The notes below the pieces were generated by a model, which made no database searches, was not told the DNA's origin, and saw nothing but the letters and a program-made list of their open reading frames with translations. Of a stretch of 64,000 bases of DNA, positions 32,772-41,995 are shown piece by piece. Each line of letters starts with the position of its first letter. Positions within the stretch are counted from its first letter, which is position 1. This stretch comes from DASTFY01 sp963829955 (GTDB lineage: Bacteria; Actinomycetota; Acidimicrobiia; Acidimicrobiales; Ilumatobacteraceae). The stretch spans positions 407,835 through 471,834 of the forward strand of contig CAWHKS010000001.1 in assembly GCA_963829955.1 (NCBI GenBank), read 5' to 3'. A program made the position numbers and the translations under genes.

Positions 32772-33479
32772 ATGGTGTCGACACGCAGGCCCGCAAGGAG
32801 CGTCACGCAGACCCGTGACGACCTGCTCGCGGCCGGTGCCCACCTGCTCGCCACCGACCCGTCCCATGCCTTCGGTGTGCTCCGGGCGTCGCACGTCGCC
32901 CGGCAGGCGGGACGCACGACTGGTGCGTTCTTCAACATCTGGCCGACGCAGGAGGCGTACCTCCACGACCTGGTCGACTACGTGCTGTCGCCCGAACGGG
33001 GGACGACGGGCGTGGCTGTCGGCAAGGTCGTGTCCGAGGTCCTGCGCGCGGGCGGGGACGAGGACGCCCTTCTGCTCGCCATCGCCCGGGCGGTGCTCGA
33101 GGAGGTCCCGAAGGACCCCCAGACCGTGCTCGAGCTCCTGCTGTGGAGCCGCGCGCACGGCGACCTCGCGTTCCGGCGGCACCTGGCGGAGCGCTACCAC
33201 CTGCTGGACGAGGCCGGCGCCGACTTCTTCACGTCGTACCTGCAGCGCACCGGCCGGCGGATGCGGCGCGGGTTCGACGCCGCGCTTCTCTCGGCGACCA
33301 TGCAGGACGTGAGCCAGATCATCTCGCTGCGCGAGGCCGTCGGGCGCGGGACGTACTCCGCCGAGCACCTGGCCGCGCTGTACCGCTTGATCCTCGAGTA
33401 CATGACGTGCGACGCGGCCGACCGGCGCACCCCGGCGGGGTTCCTGCGGTCGATCAGCGGGAGGGCGCGCCGCCGCTGA
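32772..33479 (+). CDS. TetR/AcrR family transcriptional regulator
   Basis: 235 residues. The HTH region reads TRDDLLAAGAHLLATDPSHAF, then VARQAGRTTGAFFNIWPTQEAYLHDLV, the usual helices 1-4 with the FFN-W-TQEA recognition segment. The C-terminal half is helical and ligand-binding, of unknown specificity. ATG 32772 is preferred; the frame is open from 32697. The palindrome at 32656-32683 suggests autoregulation. The convergent membrane/ferritin-like pair ends directly at its stop; its targets may lie in the lipid catabolism genes downstream, but this is inference. Confidence 0.88.
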   Translation: MVSTRRPARSVTQTRDDLLAAGAHLLATDPSHAFGVLRASHVARQAGRTTGAFFNIWPTQEAYLHDLVDYVLSPERGTTGVAVGKVVSEVLRAGGDEDALLLAIARAVLEEVPKDPQTVLELLLWSRAHGDLAFRRHLAERYHLLDEAGADFFTSYLQRTGRRMRRGFDAALLSATMQDVSQIISLREAVGRGTYSAEHLAALYRLILEYMTCDAADRRTPAGFLRSISGRARRR

Positions 33480-33893
33480 TCAGGTCTGGCCGACCAGCAT
33501 CGCCCTGATGCCGAGGCCCATGAGGAAAAGGCCGCCCACGCCGTACAGCAGGTACAGGCGGTGGCGCATCTGCGCCCGGTAGCTGTAGATGATGGCGACG
33601 GCGATGATGGCGACGAAGCCGTAGAACATGTGGAACTTCGGGGCTACGAAGCCCTGGCCCGACACGAGGCCGACGCCGAGGCCGACCTGGACGAAGATCG
33701 TCAGCTCGGCCAGTCCCGTGAACCACCAAAGCGCCCTCGTCCGCAGCGACGGCAGCCAGTTGGCGGCCAGGGCCCATGCGCCGGCCAGGCCATTGCCGAT
33801 GATGACGAACCAGGCCCAGCCAGTGTGGAACTCGAGCAGGGTGGCGGCGAACGCCGGACCGGCGGTCGCGGCGACGGTGGCGTCGGGTGTCAA
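33480..33893 (-). CDS. Four-helix membrane protein of unknown function
   Basis: 137 residues with four membrane helices: WAWFVIIGNGLAGAWALAAN, WFTGLAELTIFVQVGLGVGL, FYGFVAIIAVAIIYSY and YLLYGVGGLFLMGLGIRAML. A conserved His between helices (FHMFYGF) and one near the N-terminus (EFHTGWAW) could ligate heme or a metal, but this is a guess. The TTG start at 33893 overlaps the stop of the ferritin-like gene (TTGA), so its translation is coupled to it. It ends right against the TetR gene stop. Confidence 0.7.
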   Translation of the reverse strand: MTPDATVAATAGPAFAATLLEFHTGWAWFVIIGNGLAGAWALAANWLPSLRTRALWWFTGLAELTIFVQVGLGVGLVSGQGFVAPKFHMFYGFVAIIAVAIIYSYRAQMRHRLYLLYGVGGLFLMGLGIRAMLVGQT

Positions 33894-34717
33894 TCGTTGG
33901 TCGCGGCCAGCGCCGCTTCCTGCCCGGCCGCGGCCTCGGCGTACGCCTCGGCGGCGATGTCGACGAGGTCGGTGATCTCCTCGTCGGAGAACCCGGCCAG
34001 GCGACGGAAGTTCCGGGCCAGGTGCACCGGGTTCTCGTCCTGCTCGCCCCGGAAGCCCCCGAAGCTGAACACCTTGTCGACCGCTCGCTGGAACTCCAGC
34101 GCCTGCTGCTGGCGCTCGGGGTCGCTGGCCGTGAGCCGCCGCAGCCAGTCCGAGCCCATCTTCACGTGGGTGACCTCGTCGGCCAGCATCCAGTCCTCGG
34201 CGAAGGCGAGGACCGGATCGGTCAGGGTCTGCCCGAAGTCCCGCATCGTCTTGAACACGTCGATGGCCAGCCCCTCGAGCGCCCGGTTGACGCCGGTGAG
34301 CCGGAGCACGGGATCCGGGTTGCAGGCCGCCTCGTAGAGCAGCGTCTGCTCGGCGAACTCCCCGATGGTGGAGCCCATGTGGTCCGACAGCTTGCAGGAG
34401 ATCTCGACGTGACGGGCCTCGTCCCAGCACTGGCGGGCCATGTCGAGCTTGAGGGCAAACGGGGCGTCGTCCCGTCCGTCACCGGTCTCGAAGTCCCAAC
34501 AGGTCCGGCCGGCGCCCTCTAGCGCCTGGATCTCACCGACGAAGATGCCGTGCATGAGCGACCGGGCGTTCTCGCTGGCGTTCTCGAAGGTCGGCGCCAG
34601 CGTGTTGATGCGCGCCTTGGGGCTGGCGTTGCGAGGGTCCAGGATGACCTCTTCCACGCTCATGTGGACGAAGCGCTCGTCCCTGGCCAGCTCGGTCACC
34701 GGCAGCATCCGCTTCAC
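33890..34717 (-). CDS. Ferritin-like di-iron protein (DUF455 type)
   Basis: 275 residues, all helical. Di-iron ligand motifs are visible: Glu62/Glu67 in GEIQALEGAG, ExxH in DEARH (residues 99-103), Glu148 in ALEGL, and DEVTH (180-184). This matches DUF455 ferritin-like proteins, which may be oxidases or hydroxylases rather than iron stores. ATG 34717. The downstream membrane protein is coupled by a TTGA overlap, suggesting that the two work together. The family reaction is unknown. Confidence 0.8.
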   Translation of the reverse strand: MKRMLPVTELARDERFVHMSVEEVILDPRNASPKARINTLAPTFENASENARSLMHGIFVGEIQALEGAGRTCWDFETGDGRDDAPFALKLDMARQCWDEARHVEISCKLSDHMGSTIGEFAEQTLLYEAACNPDPVLRLTGVNRALEGLAIDVFKTMRDFGQTLTDPVLAFAEDWMLADEVTHVKMGSDWLRRLTASDPERQQQALEFQRAVDKVFSFGGFRGEQDENPVHLARNFRRLAGFSDEEITDLVDIAAEAYAEAAAGQEAALAATND

Positions 34718-34787
34718 GTCGAGCTCCCTCTCTCCCCGTTTGCGTCGAATGGGCCTGGACGGCGTCGACCGTGTCCGGGCGCTGAGA

Positions 34788-35145
34788 CTACCGGGGCGGT
34801 GCCTGGTGCGCGGGTTCGTACGACCACAGCTCCGACGTCATCGCCAGCGGTTTGGGCCGCTCCTCGGCCTCGCCCTCTGGCGCTGCCCTCGGCCGGCGGG
34901 TGCGCGGCCGGGCCTTGGTGGCCGTGACCGAATGCCGGTGAGGCAACCCACGCATCGAAAGCGGCCTCGTCCCGCCAGCGGGTGACGACCAGCCAGGTGG
35001 TGCGGTCGTCGGTGGGGCGGAGGAGCTCGAAGCCCTCGAACCCGTCCTGCGTGTCGACGGCCCCGGCCCGGGCTGCGAACCGCCGGCCGAGCTCGTCGCC
35101 CGATTCGGGGGGAACGGTGATGGCGTTGATCTTGATGATCGTCAC
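34788..35145 (-). CDS. Antibiotic-biosynthesis-monooxygenase (ABM) domain protein (frameshifted)
   Basis: About 118 residues from GTG 35145 (TIIKINAITVPPESGDELGRRF). The core FEGFELLRPTDDRTTWLVVTRWRDEAAFDAW is typical of heme-degrading or quinol monooxygenases of this fold. An extra T at 34878 shifts the frame; removing it restores EERPKPLAMTSELWSYEPAH and a stop at 34788. Asn/Trp residues (TRW) as in heme oxygenases of this type are partly kept. It is monocistronic between the ferritin-like and Fe-ADH genes. Confidence 0.8.
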
Positions 35146-35310
35146 GCCTGCGACCGTAGCGAGACCACCCCACCCGGAGCACACTCGAAAGTCGCAGTTC
35201 CCCGGTCGTGTGCGCGCCCGCCGAGGGAAGTCGGAGGAATTTCGCGCTGTTCGCAGCGCGATCGGCTCAGAACTCTCACTCGAGGCGACAAACCGGGACA
35301 GCCGCCGGGC

Positions 35311-36407
35311 TCACAGCGCGGCCGACAGGACCTCCGCGACGGTGTCCTCGTCCCAGGAGATGGCGGGTTGGAGGGCCTGGGAGAGGCGGGCGACGGCGTC
35401 GATGTCGGACTGCTCGACGCCGAGCGTGGCCAGGCGCGACGGCAGGCCCAGGCGCTCCACCAGCTCCGAGACCGTCGCCGCGAGGTCGTCCGCGCCCATG
35501 GCCCCGATCGCCTGGGCCAGTTGGTCCATCCCCGGCCCGCCGGTCCGGGCCACGGTGTGGGGCAGGAGCATCGCCGAGATCACCCCGTGAGGCGCGCCCG
35601 TCCGACCCCCGACCAGTTGGGTCACGATCTGGTGCGGGCCGGGCCCGGTTCGCTGCAGCACCCGGGCGGCCAGCGCCGCGCTCTCCATCAGGTCCGCCCG
35701 CAGGACGTCATCGTCGGGCGCGTCCACGACGAGTGGTAGGACGCCGGCGATGCGGGGAGCGGCCGTCATGGCCAGCACCTCGGCCTCGGCGCCAACGGGA
35801 CGCCGGACCCCCTCGATGGCTGCGGCGAGCGCGTCCATACCGGTCCCGGCGACCGTGGCCGGCCCGAGGTCGGCCGTCAGATCAGGATCGAACACGACGG
35901 CGCTCGGCGCGCAGGTGGGGCTGCCGGCCCGACCCTTCGTGCGGGTGTGGAGGTCCGTCATGGTGAACTCGCCCGACAGCACGCTCGGCGAGTACGTCGT
36001 CGGCAACGGCGACATGGACGAGCGCGGGCCGGTCGAGCACGCTGCGCCCCGGCACACCCGCCTGCTGTTCGGTGAAGAAGGCGACGGCCTTGCCGCAGTC
36101 GACCACCGCGCCGCCGCCGAAGGTCACGATCCCGTCGGCACCCCCTCCCTGGACGGCCGTGTGGGCGGAACGAACGGAGTCGACGGGCAGGTGCGGTTCC
36201 ACACCGGCGAACGTGGACGCCAGGGCCCGCCCGGCGAGACGGACCAGGCGCGCGCCGTCGTCAGCACGCGGCGCGGCCGGAGCTCGTGATGAGCACCACC
36301 CGTCGCAGGCCGAGCTCTCGCAGCAGCGTCGGCAGGTCGGCCAGCGCGCCCGAACCGAACCGCAGTCGCTGGGCGACGTCGTCCTGGCTCCACGCTCGGG
36401 CGCTCAC
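35311..36407 (-). CDS. Iron-containing alcohol dehydrogenase / maleylacetate reductase-like (two frameshifts)
   Basis: A group III, Fe-type dehydrogenase of about 365 residues. Pieces in three frames add up to one protein: FGSGALADLPTLLRELGLRRVVLIT, then DGIVTFGGGAVVDCGKAVAFF (GGG NAD-binding), then PTTYSPSVLSGEFT and AVVFDPDLT, GMDALAAAIEG, PHQIVTQLVGG, GAPHG. Metal ligands Asp/His (MDALAAA; PHGVISAMLLPH) are as in maleylacetate reductases. Frame breaks are near 36003 and 36266. It would reduce maleylacetate (aromatic catabolism) or a related substrate. The N-terminus starts at GTG 36407. It follows the histidine phosphatase gene on the same strand. Confidence 0.82.
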
Positions 36408-36423
36408 GCCCCCATCCTGGCCG

Positions 36424-37020
36424 TCAGCGGATGAGCGTGTCGGCTTCGTGCCCGCCTTCGACCACGTGCAGCCGACCGTCGACGACGTCGACGATCGTGA
36501 TCGAGCAGTTGTCGAGGGCGCGCAGCAGCAGCCGGTCGTCGCCCGTCGCCGCCCCGATGGCGGCGTTGATGGCGACGAAGTGGGACACCACGACCGTCGT
36601 CGCCGTGCGACCCAGGAGGAAGCCGACCACGCCGTCGCGGTAGGCCACGTAGCGCGGACCCAGGTCGGCCCAACGCCCGGCCATGGCCTCCCGGAGCCAG
36701 GGCACCCGCTCCCCCATCGGCACGCCTTCCGGCGACGGGATCTCGGCCACGCCGGCCTCGATCCGCACCTCGGTGCCCCAGCGGGCGGCGAGCGGCGCCG
36801 CCGTCTCGCGGCAACGGCGCAGCGGGCTCGACACGACCGGCGCGCCGCCGGGGACCGCGCGTCGAGCTCGTCCGCGACCTGCTCGGCCTGCTGCCGGCCC
36901 CAGTCGTCGAGCGGCGGATCGGGATCGTCGTCCCAGCCCGCGGCGGCGCGGCCGTGGCGGACGAGGTACAGCCGGACGCCGGACTCGGCCGACTCGGCCG
37001 GCTCAGCGGGCGGGGCGCTC
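36424..37020 (-). CDS. Histidine phosphatase (phosphoglycerate mutase-like) family protein (frameshifted)
   Basis: About 198 residues. The phospho-His motif LYLVRHGRAAAGW is at the N-terminus, SSPLRRCRETAAP in the middle, and the second catalytic His in VVSHFVAINAAIG. A frame break lies near 36858, between DELDAR and VVSSPLRR. The start is uncertain: the upstream PIG-L stop overlaps in this frame and no ATG/GTG is near; CTG 37020 or a codon upstream may be used. Substrates of such broad-specificity phosphatases cannot be assigned. It follows PIG-L in the same operon. Confidence 0.8.
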
Positions 37021-37830
37021 AGGAGAACGGCCCGCCCGGCCGGGGACCGGTCGCCTCTACGCCCGGCTCGATGTACCACTCGGTGCCGAAGGTCATGGCG
37101 AACACCTCCTCGGGCATCTCCAGGAAGAAGCCGATGTCGGTGACCTGGCTGCGGTGGGCCGCCATGGCGGCGCGCTTCTGGGCGAGGTAGGGCGAGACGT
37201 CGACCGACCACGTGATCTCGGCCTCGGTCATGCCCAACGGGTTGCCGTCGTCCGCCGGGGCCGCCGGGATCGAACTCCTCGCCGTCGACGTCCATCGACA
37301 TGCCCTGCTCCTTGGCCATGGCGATGAGCCGGACGAAGTGATCCCGGTTCATGGTCGCTTCCAGCACGCGCGGCGTCGCCGCCAGCTCGGCCGCCCGGTG
37401 GCCGACGTGGTGCACCTTGATGTGGTCGGGATGGCCGTAGTTGCCGTGCCAGTCGTAGGTGGTGAGCACGTCGGCCTGCTCTTCGCCGGAGGACCTCGGC
37501 CAGCCGGCCCGCGGCCTCGTCGACATCGGCCTGCATGAACGAGTCCGGGTCGGCGTTCTGGTCCCAGCCCGTCATGCCCGAGTCCGCGTACCCCAGCCAG
37601 ACGATCCGGTCGATGCCGAGCACGGCGGCCGACGCCGCCGTCTCCGTCGCGGCGCCGCTCGACCAGCGTCTCGTCCGGGAGCCAGATCGTCCGGGACCTC
37701 GCCGTGGTCGCCGTTCGTGGCCACCACGAGCACGACCCGGTGACCTTCGGCCTTCGCCTTGGCGATGGTGCCCGCCGGTCGAGGTGGTCTCGTCGTCCGG
37801 ATGCGCGTGGAAGCAGACCAGGGTGCCCAC
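37019..37830 (-). CDS. PIG-L/LmbE-type N-acetyl-sugar deacetylase (five frame breaks)
   Basis: Zn-dependent deacetylase of the family that includes MshB and Mca (mycothiol) and GlcNAc deacetylases. Metal-binding motif AHPDDE is in VCFHAHPDDETTSTGG; the later His of HPDHIKVHHVGH is present. Fragments in three frames join to one protein: GTIAKAKAEGHRVVLVVATN, AAVLGIDRIVWLGYADSGM, QADVLTTYDWHGNYGHPDH, TEAEITWSVDVSPYLAQKR. Breaks near 37258, 37486, 37657, 37678 and 37772. GTG 37830. The end (MTFGTEWYIEPG) is reminiscent of mycothiol S-conjugate amidase, but substrate is unknown. Confidence 0.85.
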
Positions 37831-37832
37831 GG

Positions 37833-38988
37833 CTAGCGCGCCGCTCCGGACTCGAGGAGGTGGTCGACGCGCGCCTCGTCCAACCCCCAGTCGAGCAGGA
37901 CCTCGCGGGTGTGCTGACCGGGATGCGCGGGCGGGCCGCCGATCTCGGGGACGGTCCGGCTGAAGCGTGGGGCAGGTGCGGGCTGCGCCACTCCCCGCGA
38001 CCTCGACGAACGTCTTGCGCTCCACGTTGTGCGGGTGCTCGGCGGCCTCGCTCATGGTCAGGACCGGCGCGAAGCACACGTCGGTCCCCTCCATGAGCTC
38101 GCACCACTCGTCACGTGTCTTCGTCCGGAACACCTGCGTCGAGCCGGGACTTGAGCACGGGCCAGAGCGCCCGATCCATCTGCGGCGCGAACTCGGGATC
38201 GCCCGTCGAGCCCGGTGAGCCGCAGCAGCTCGGCGTAGAACTGCGGCTCGATCGAGCCGATCGAGACGTAGCCGCCGTCCTTGCAGCGGTACACGTCGTA
38301 GAAGTGGGCGCCGGTGTCCAGCAGGTTCTCCCCCCGCCGGTCCTCGTCGAACAGCCCGATGCTCCGCATGGCCCAGAACATGGTCATCAGCACGGCCGAG
38401 CCGTCGACCATGGCGGCGTCGACCACCTGACCCTGACCGCTGCGCTGCGCCTCCAGGAGGGCGCACACCACGCCGTAGGCGAGCAGCATGCCGCCCCCGC
38501 CGAAGTCGCCGACCATGTTGAGCGGTGGCGTCGGCGGCTCGCCATGGCGACCGAAGTGGGCGAGGGCGCCCGCCAGCGAGATGTAGTTGATGTCGTGACC
38601 GGCGGCCGAGCGCGTACGGCCCCTCCTGCCCCCACCCGGTCATGCGCCCGAACACCAGCCGGGGGTTGCGGGCCAGGCAGACGTCCGGACCCAGCCCGAG
38701 CCGCTCCATCACGCCCGGCCGGAAGCCCTCGAGCAGGGCGTCGGCCTTCTCGACCAGGGCGAGCACGGTCTCGACGGCGTCGGGGTTCTTCAGGTCGAGG
38801 GCCAGGTTGCGACGACCCCGCTGGAGGACGTCCCACGCCGGCCGCTCGGGCGGGGCGGCGGGCACGGCCTGCGCCCGCTCGACCCGGATGACCTCGGCTC
38901 CCATGTCGGCGAGCATCATGGCGGCGAAGGGCCCGGGGCCGATGCCGGCCAACTCGATGATGCGGACGCCCTGCAGTGGCCCTGCCAT
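37833..38988 (-). CDS. CoA-transferase family III / alpha-methylacyl-CoA racemase-like (four frame breaks)
   Basis: About 385 residues. MAGPLQGVRIIELAGIGPGPFAAMML and NLALDLKNPDAVETVLALVE at the start, FGGGGMLLAYGVVCALLEAQRSGQGQVVDAAMVDG in the middle and TFVEVAGVAQPAPAPRFSRT near the end are typical of AMACR rather than formyl-CoA transferase. Such racemases epimerise the 2-methyl group of sterol- or isoprenoid-derived acyl-CoA so that beta-oxidation can proceed. Frame breaks near 37988, 38143, 38203 and 38600 must be corrected to read the whole. ATG 38988. Followed after a tiny gap by PIG-L; preceded by the hydrolase gene. Confidence 0.85.
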
Positions 38989-39001
38989 CGTGCCCGCCGT
39001 T

Positions 39002-39941
39002 CAGTCGACGCCGGCGACCATGGCCGACTCGTCCCCGGCCCGGCCGCCGCCGCCGGTCGCAGTGGCGGTGGCCGGTGAAGCCGAGGATGGCGCCGGTCAG
39101 CAGCGGCCACAGCGGCACCGGCAGGTCATGACCCATGTCGGCCACCATGAGCAGGCTGGCGCCCGGGACGAGCTCGGCGGTGCGCTCGCCGCCGCCGGGG
39201 GTGATCAGGGTGTCGTCGAGACCGTGGATGACCAGGGTCGGCGCGGTGATGGTCGGGAGGGTGTCGGTCCGAGGGCCGGACGCGTAGATGGCGGCGAGCT
39301 GCCGCGGCGCGCCCTCCGGGTAGAAGCGGCGGTCGTAGCTGCGGCCGTAGCTTCTCCTGGGCCCGCGCCAGGTCGAACCACCGGCGCGACGACCACACCG
39401 CGCTCCCGGCGGCCGAGGCGACGACGCCGTCGCGGTCGGGCGGCGGCGGGGTCACGAGCACGGTCATGGCCTCGGGCGTCGCCTGGCCGTACTCCAGCTC
39501 GCCGGTCATCGACATGACCGAGATGAGCGAGGCGACGCGGGTCGGGTGCTCGATGGCCACCGTCTGGGCGATCATCCCGCCCATCGACGCGCCGACTACG
39601 TGGGCGCGCTCGATGCCGAGGTGGTCGAGCAGTCCCACGGCGTCCGCCGCCATGTCGGACAGCGTGTAGGGCACCTCGGGCAAGGGTTGATCGGCCATCG
39701 CTGCCGTCATGACCTGGCCGAGGTCGACCTCCACGCCGTCGAGCGTGGTCGACAGCCCGCTGTCCCGGTTGTCGAAGCGGATGACGTAGCGCCCACCGTC
39801 GGCCAGAAGCCGGCAGAACCCCTCGTCCCAGCTGATCATCTGAGCGGTGAACCCCATGACGAGGAGGAGGGCAGGATCGTCGGCGGACCCGAAGGTGTCG
39901 TACTCGATCTCGATCCCGTTCGGGAGTGCTGCTCTGGGCAT
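39002..39941 (-). CDS. Alpha/beta hydrolase (two frame breaks)
   Basis: About 313 residues. The nucleophile elbow reads VGASMGGMIAQ; the oxyanion strand is LLLVMGFTAQMISWDEGF, and the late catalytic residues are in LVIHGLDDTLITP and DMGHDLP. It resembles esterases that open ester or lactone bonds (haloalkane-dehalogenase-like fold). Frame breaks near 39350 (between AQEKL and SYDRRFYPEG) and near 39050 must be repaired to reach the stop at 39002. ATG 39941 is preferred to GTG 39956. Divergent from the F420-type oxidoreductase, with which it may share a promoter. Confidence 0.82.
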
Positions 39942-40003
39942 GGGCCAGAGTGTCACCGCCCGTCCGGCGGGCCGTCAATCCAGCCCGTGTACGGTCCCGC
40001 GTC

Positions 40004-40900
40004 ATGACGGCATACGGGGTGCACGCCGGCCTGCAGAACACCACCACGGAGGAGCTGCGCGGCCTGTGGCGGCACATCGAGAGCCTGGGCTTCGACTGGA
40101 TCTCGATCTGGGACCACTTCTATTCGGCCACCCTCGGCGACGGGGCCAACAGCCTGGAAGCGGTGGCGATGCACGCCGCGCTGGCGTGCGACACCGAGCG
40201 CGTCCGCTGCGGCTCGCTCGTCTACAGCGTCGGCTACCGCCATCCCGCCGTGCTGGCCAACGCCATCTGCACCATCGATCACCTCTCGGGCGGCCGGGCC
40301 GACCTCGGTCTCGGCGCCGGGTGGAGCCAGATCGAGTACGACGCCTACGGCATCCCGTTCCCGCCGGTACGGGTCCGGATGGACCAACTGGAGGAGGCGA
40401 TCCAGTGCGTTCGGGGGCTGTTGCGCGACGAGGTCACCACGTTCGAGGGCCAGTGGTTCCAGCTTCACGAGGCCCGTTGCGAGCCGAAGCCCGTGCAGGC
40501 CGAGCTGCCGATCTGGATCGGCGGCTCGGGTGAGCGGCGGACGCTCCGCATCGCCGCCCAGTGGGCCGACGGGTGGAACGTCCCCTTCGTGGGGCCGGAC
40601 ACCTTCGCCCGCAAACGCGACGTGCTCCACGCCCACTGCGCCGACGTCGGCCGGGACCCGGCCGAGATCCGGGTGGCGGTCAACCTGGGCCTGGCGTGGG
40701 ACGACGACAGCCTGCGCCAGCAGTTCGGCGGGCTGGCCGAATTCGTGCGTCCCGGCGTCCTCATGGGGTCCGACGAGCAGGTGCTGGAACGGGTCTCGGA
40801 GTACGTCGACGCGGGCGCCGATCAGGTCAACCTGGCGCTGCGGACGCCCTTCGACAGGGACGCCTTGACCCGGTTCGCGACCGCCCTCGGGCGCAGCTGA
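40004..40900 (+). CDS. LLM class (F420-type) oxidoreductase
   Basis: 298 residues in a TIM-barrel luciferase-like fold: IESLGFDWISIWDHFYS, AALACDTERVRCGSLVYSVGYRHPAVLAN, SGGRADLGLGAGWSQIEYDAYG and LPIWIGGSGERRTLRIAAQWADGWN. The absence of FMN-type phosphate residues and the general layout favour coenzyme F420, common in actinobacteria, although flavin use cannot be excluded from sequence alone. The substrate is unknown. ATG 40004 is the best start; the frame is open upstream to 39926. It is divergent from the hydrolase gene. Confidence 0.88.
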   Translation: MTAYGVHAGLQNTTTEELRGLWRHIESLGFDWISIWDHFYSATLGDGANSLEAVAMHAALACDTERVRCGSLVYSVGYRHPAVLANAICTIDHLSGGRADLGLGAGWSQIEYDAYGIPFPPVRVRMDQLEEAIQCVRGLLRDEVTTFEGQWFQLHEARCEPKPVQAELPIWIGGSGERRTLRIAAQWADGWNVPFVGPDTFARKRDVLHAHCADVGRDPAEIRVAVNLGLAWDDDSLRQQFGGLAEFVRPGVLMGSDEQVLERVSEYVDAGADQVNLALRTPFDRDALTRFATALGRS

Positions 40901-41115
40901 CCGTCGCTGCCGGTGGTCGGCGCGGCATCGAGCGTGCTCGCCGACCTGGGCAAACGTCCGCGGCCCGGCTCGGGACTGGTCCCTGTGACCTCCGGCGGGG
41001 CCGGAGTTCGCTACCGTCCGGTCTGCAGGGTGCGCGGACACCCGGCAGCAGCGTCGAGGGGCGGCCGGCGGACATGGCCCTCCTCGCACAACACGGCGGA
41101 AGGAGTGCCATCACC

Positions 41116-41985
41116 ATGGCTCTCGCACTCATGCTCGGCGCGGCGCTCGCGCTCGTGGTCGTCCTGGCCTGGCTGGCCAGCGGCCTCAGGGTCGTGCGCG
41201 CGGAGCACCGGGCGGTCATCGAGCGGTTCGGGCGCTACCGCCGGACCGCCGGGCCGGGACTCACACTCACGTGGCGCTTCCTGGACGTCGTCCACATCGT
41301 CGACCAGCGGGAGATCGTCCAGGACGTCACCGTCGACGCGATGACCGCCGACGACATCGCGATCACCCTCGAGGTGGCGGTGTTCTATGCCTGCACGGAT
41401 CCCCGGCGCTACCTGTACGACATCTCGGACTTCCCGGTGGCGCTGAGCCGGCTGGTGGAGACCCACCTGCGGGGCCTCATCCGGGAGCAGACCCTCGAGG
41501 CTGCGCTGGCCGGGATCGACCGCATCGGTCAGGTCCTGCTTCGCAGCGTGGCCGAGGTGGCCGAGACGTGGGGAGCGTGCGCGACACGGGTGGACCTCGT
41601 GCGGGTCGAGCTGCCCCGCGAGCTGAACGAGGCCATGGCGGCACGCGCCGCGGCCGAGCAGCGGACGGAGGCGCGCCTGGCCGAGGAGCGCGGCGTCATC
41701 CTCGCCGACGCCCTGCGGGCCGAGGCGGAGCACCAGGCCCGCCTGCGCCGCGCCGAGCTCCGTCAGACCTTGCTGCTCATGGAGGCCGAGCGGGAGGCGG
41801 AGGCGTTGCGGATGGCCGCCGACGCCGAGCGATACCACCAGGAGACGATGGCCCGGGCCCAGGCCACGGCGATCCGCATCGTCAGCGCGGCAATCCCCCC
41901 GCCCGCTCTCGGCCCCGCCACGGGCTGTGATGTCGGAGGCGAGATCGAGGCCGAGTCCGAGGAGATGCCGGTCCGCTCGTCCTGA
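41116..41985 (+). CDS. SPFH (stomatin/prohibitin) domain membrane protein
   Basis: 289 residues. One N-terminal helix (LMLGAALALVVVLAWLASGL) anchors it; an SPFH domain follows (VVRAEHRAVIERFGRYRR, AGPGLTLTWRFLDVVHIVDQREIV, ITLEVAVFYACTDPRRYLYDI) and a long Ala/Glu-rich coiled coil (ARAAAEQRTEARLAEERG). Such proteins oligomerise into membrane scaffolds and often work with NfeD or proteases, none of which is adjacent. ATG 41116 follows GGAAGGAG; ATG 41074 is an alternative. The protein converges with the P450 gene, ten bases away. Confidence 0.9.
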   Translation: MALALMLGAALALVVVLAWLASGLRVVRAEHRAVIERFGRYRRTAGPGLTLTWRFLDVVHIVDQREIVQDVTVDAMTADDIAITLEVAVFYACTDPRRYLYDISDFPVALSRLVETHLRGLIREQTLEAALAGIDRIGQVLLRSVAEVAETWGACATRVDLVRVELPRELNEAMAARAAAEQRTEARLAEERGVILADALRAEAEHQARLRRAELRQTLLLMEAEREAEALRMAADAERYHQETMARAQATAIRIVSAAIPPPALGPATGCDVGGEIEAESEEMPVRSS

Positions 41986-41995
41986 GCGGGGCCCG

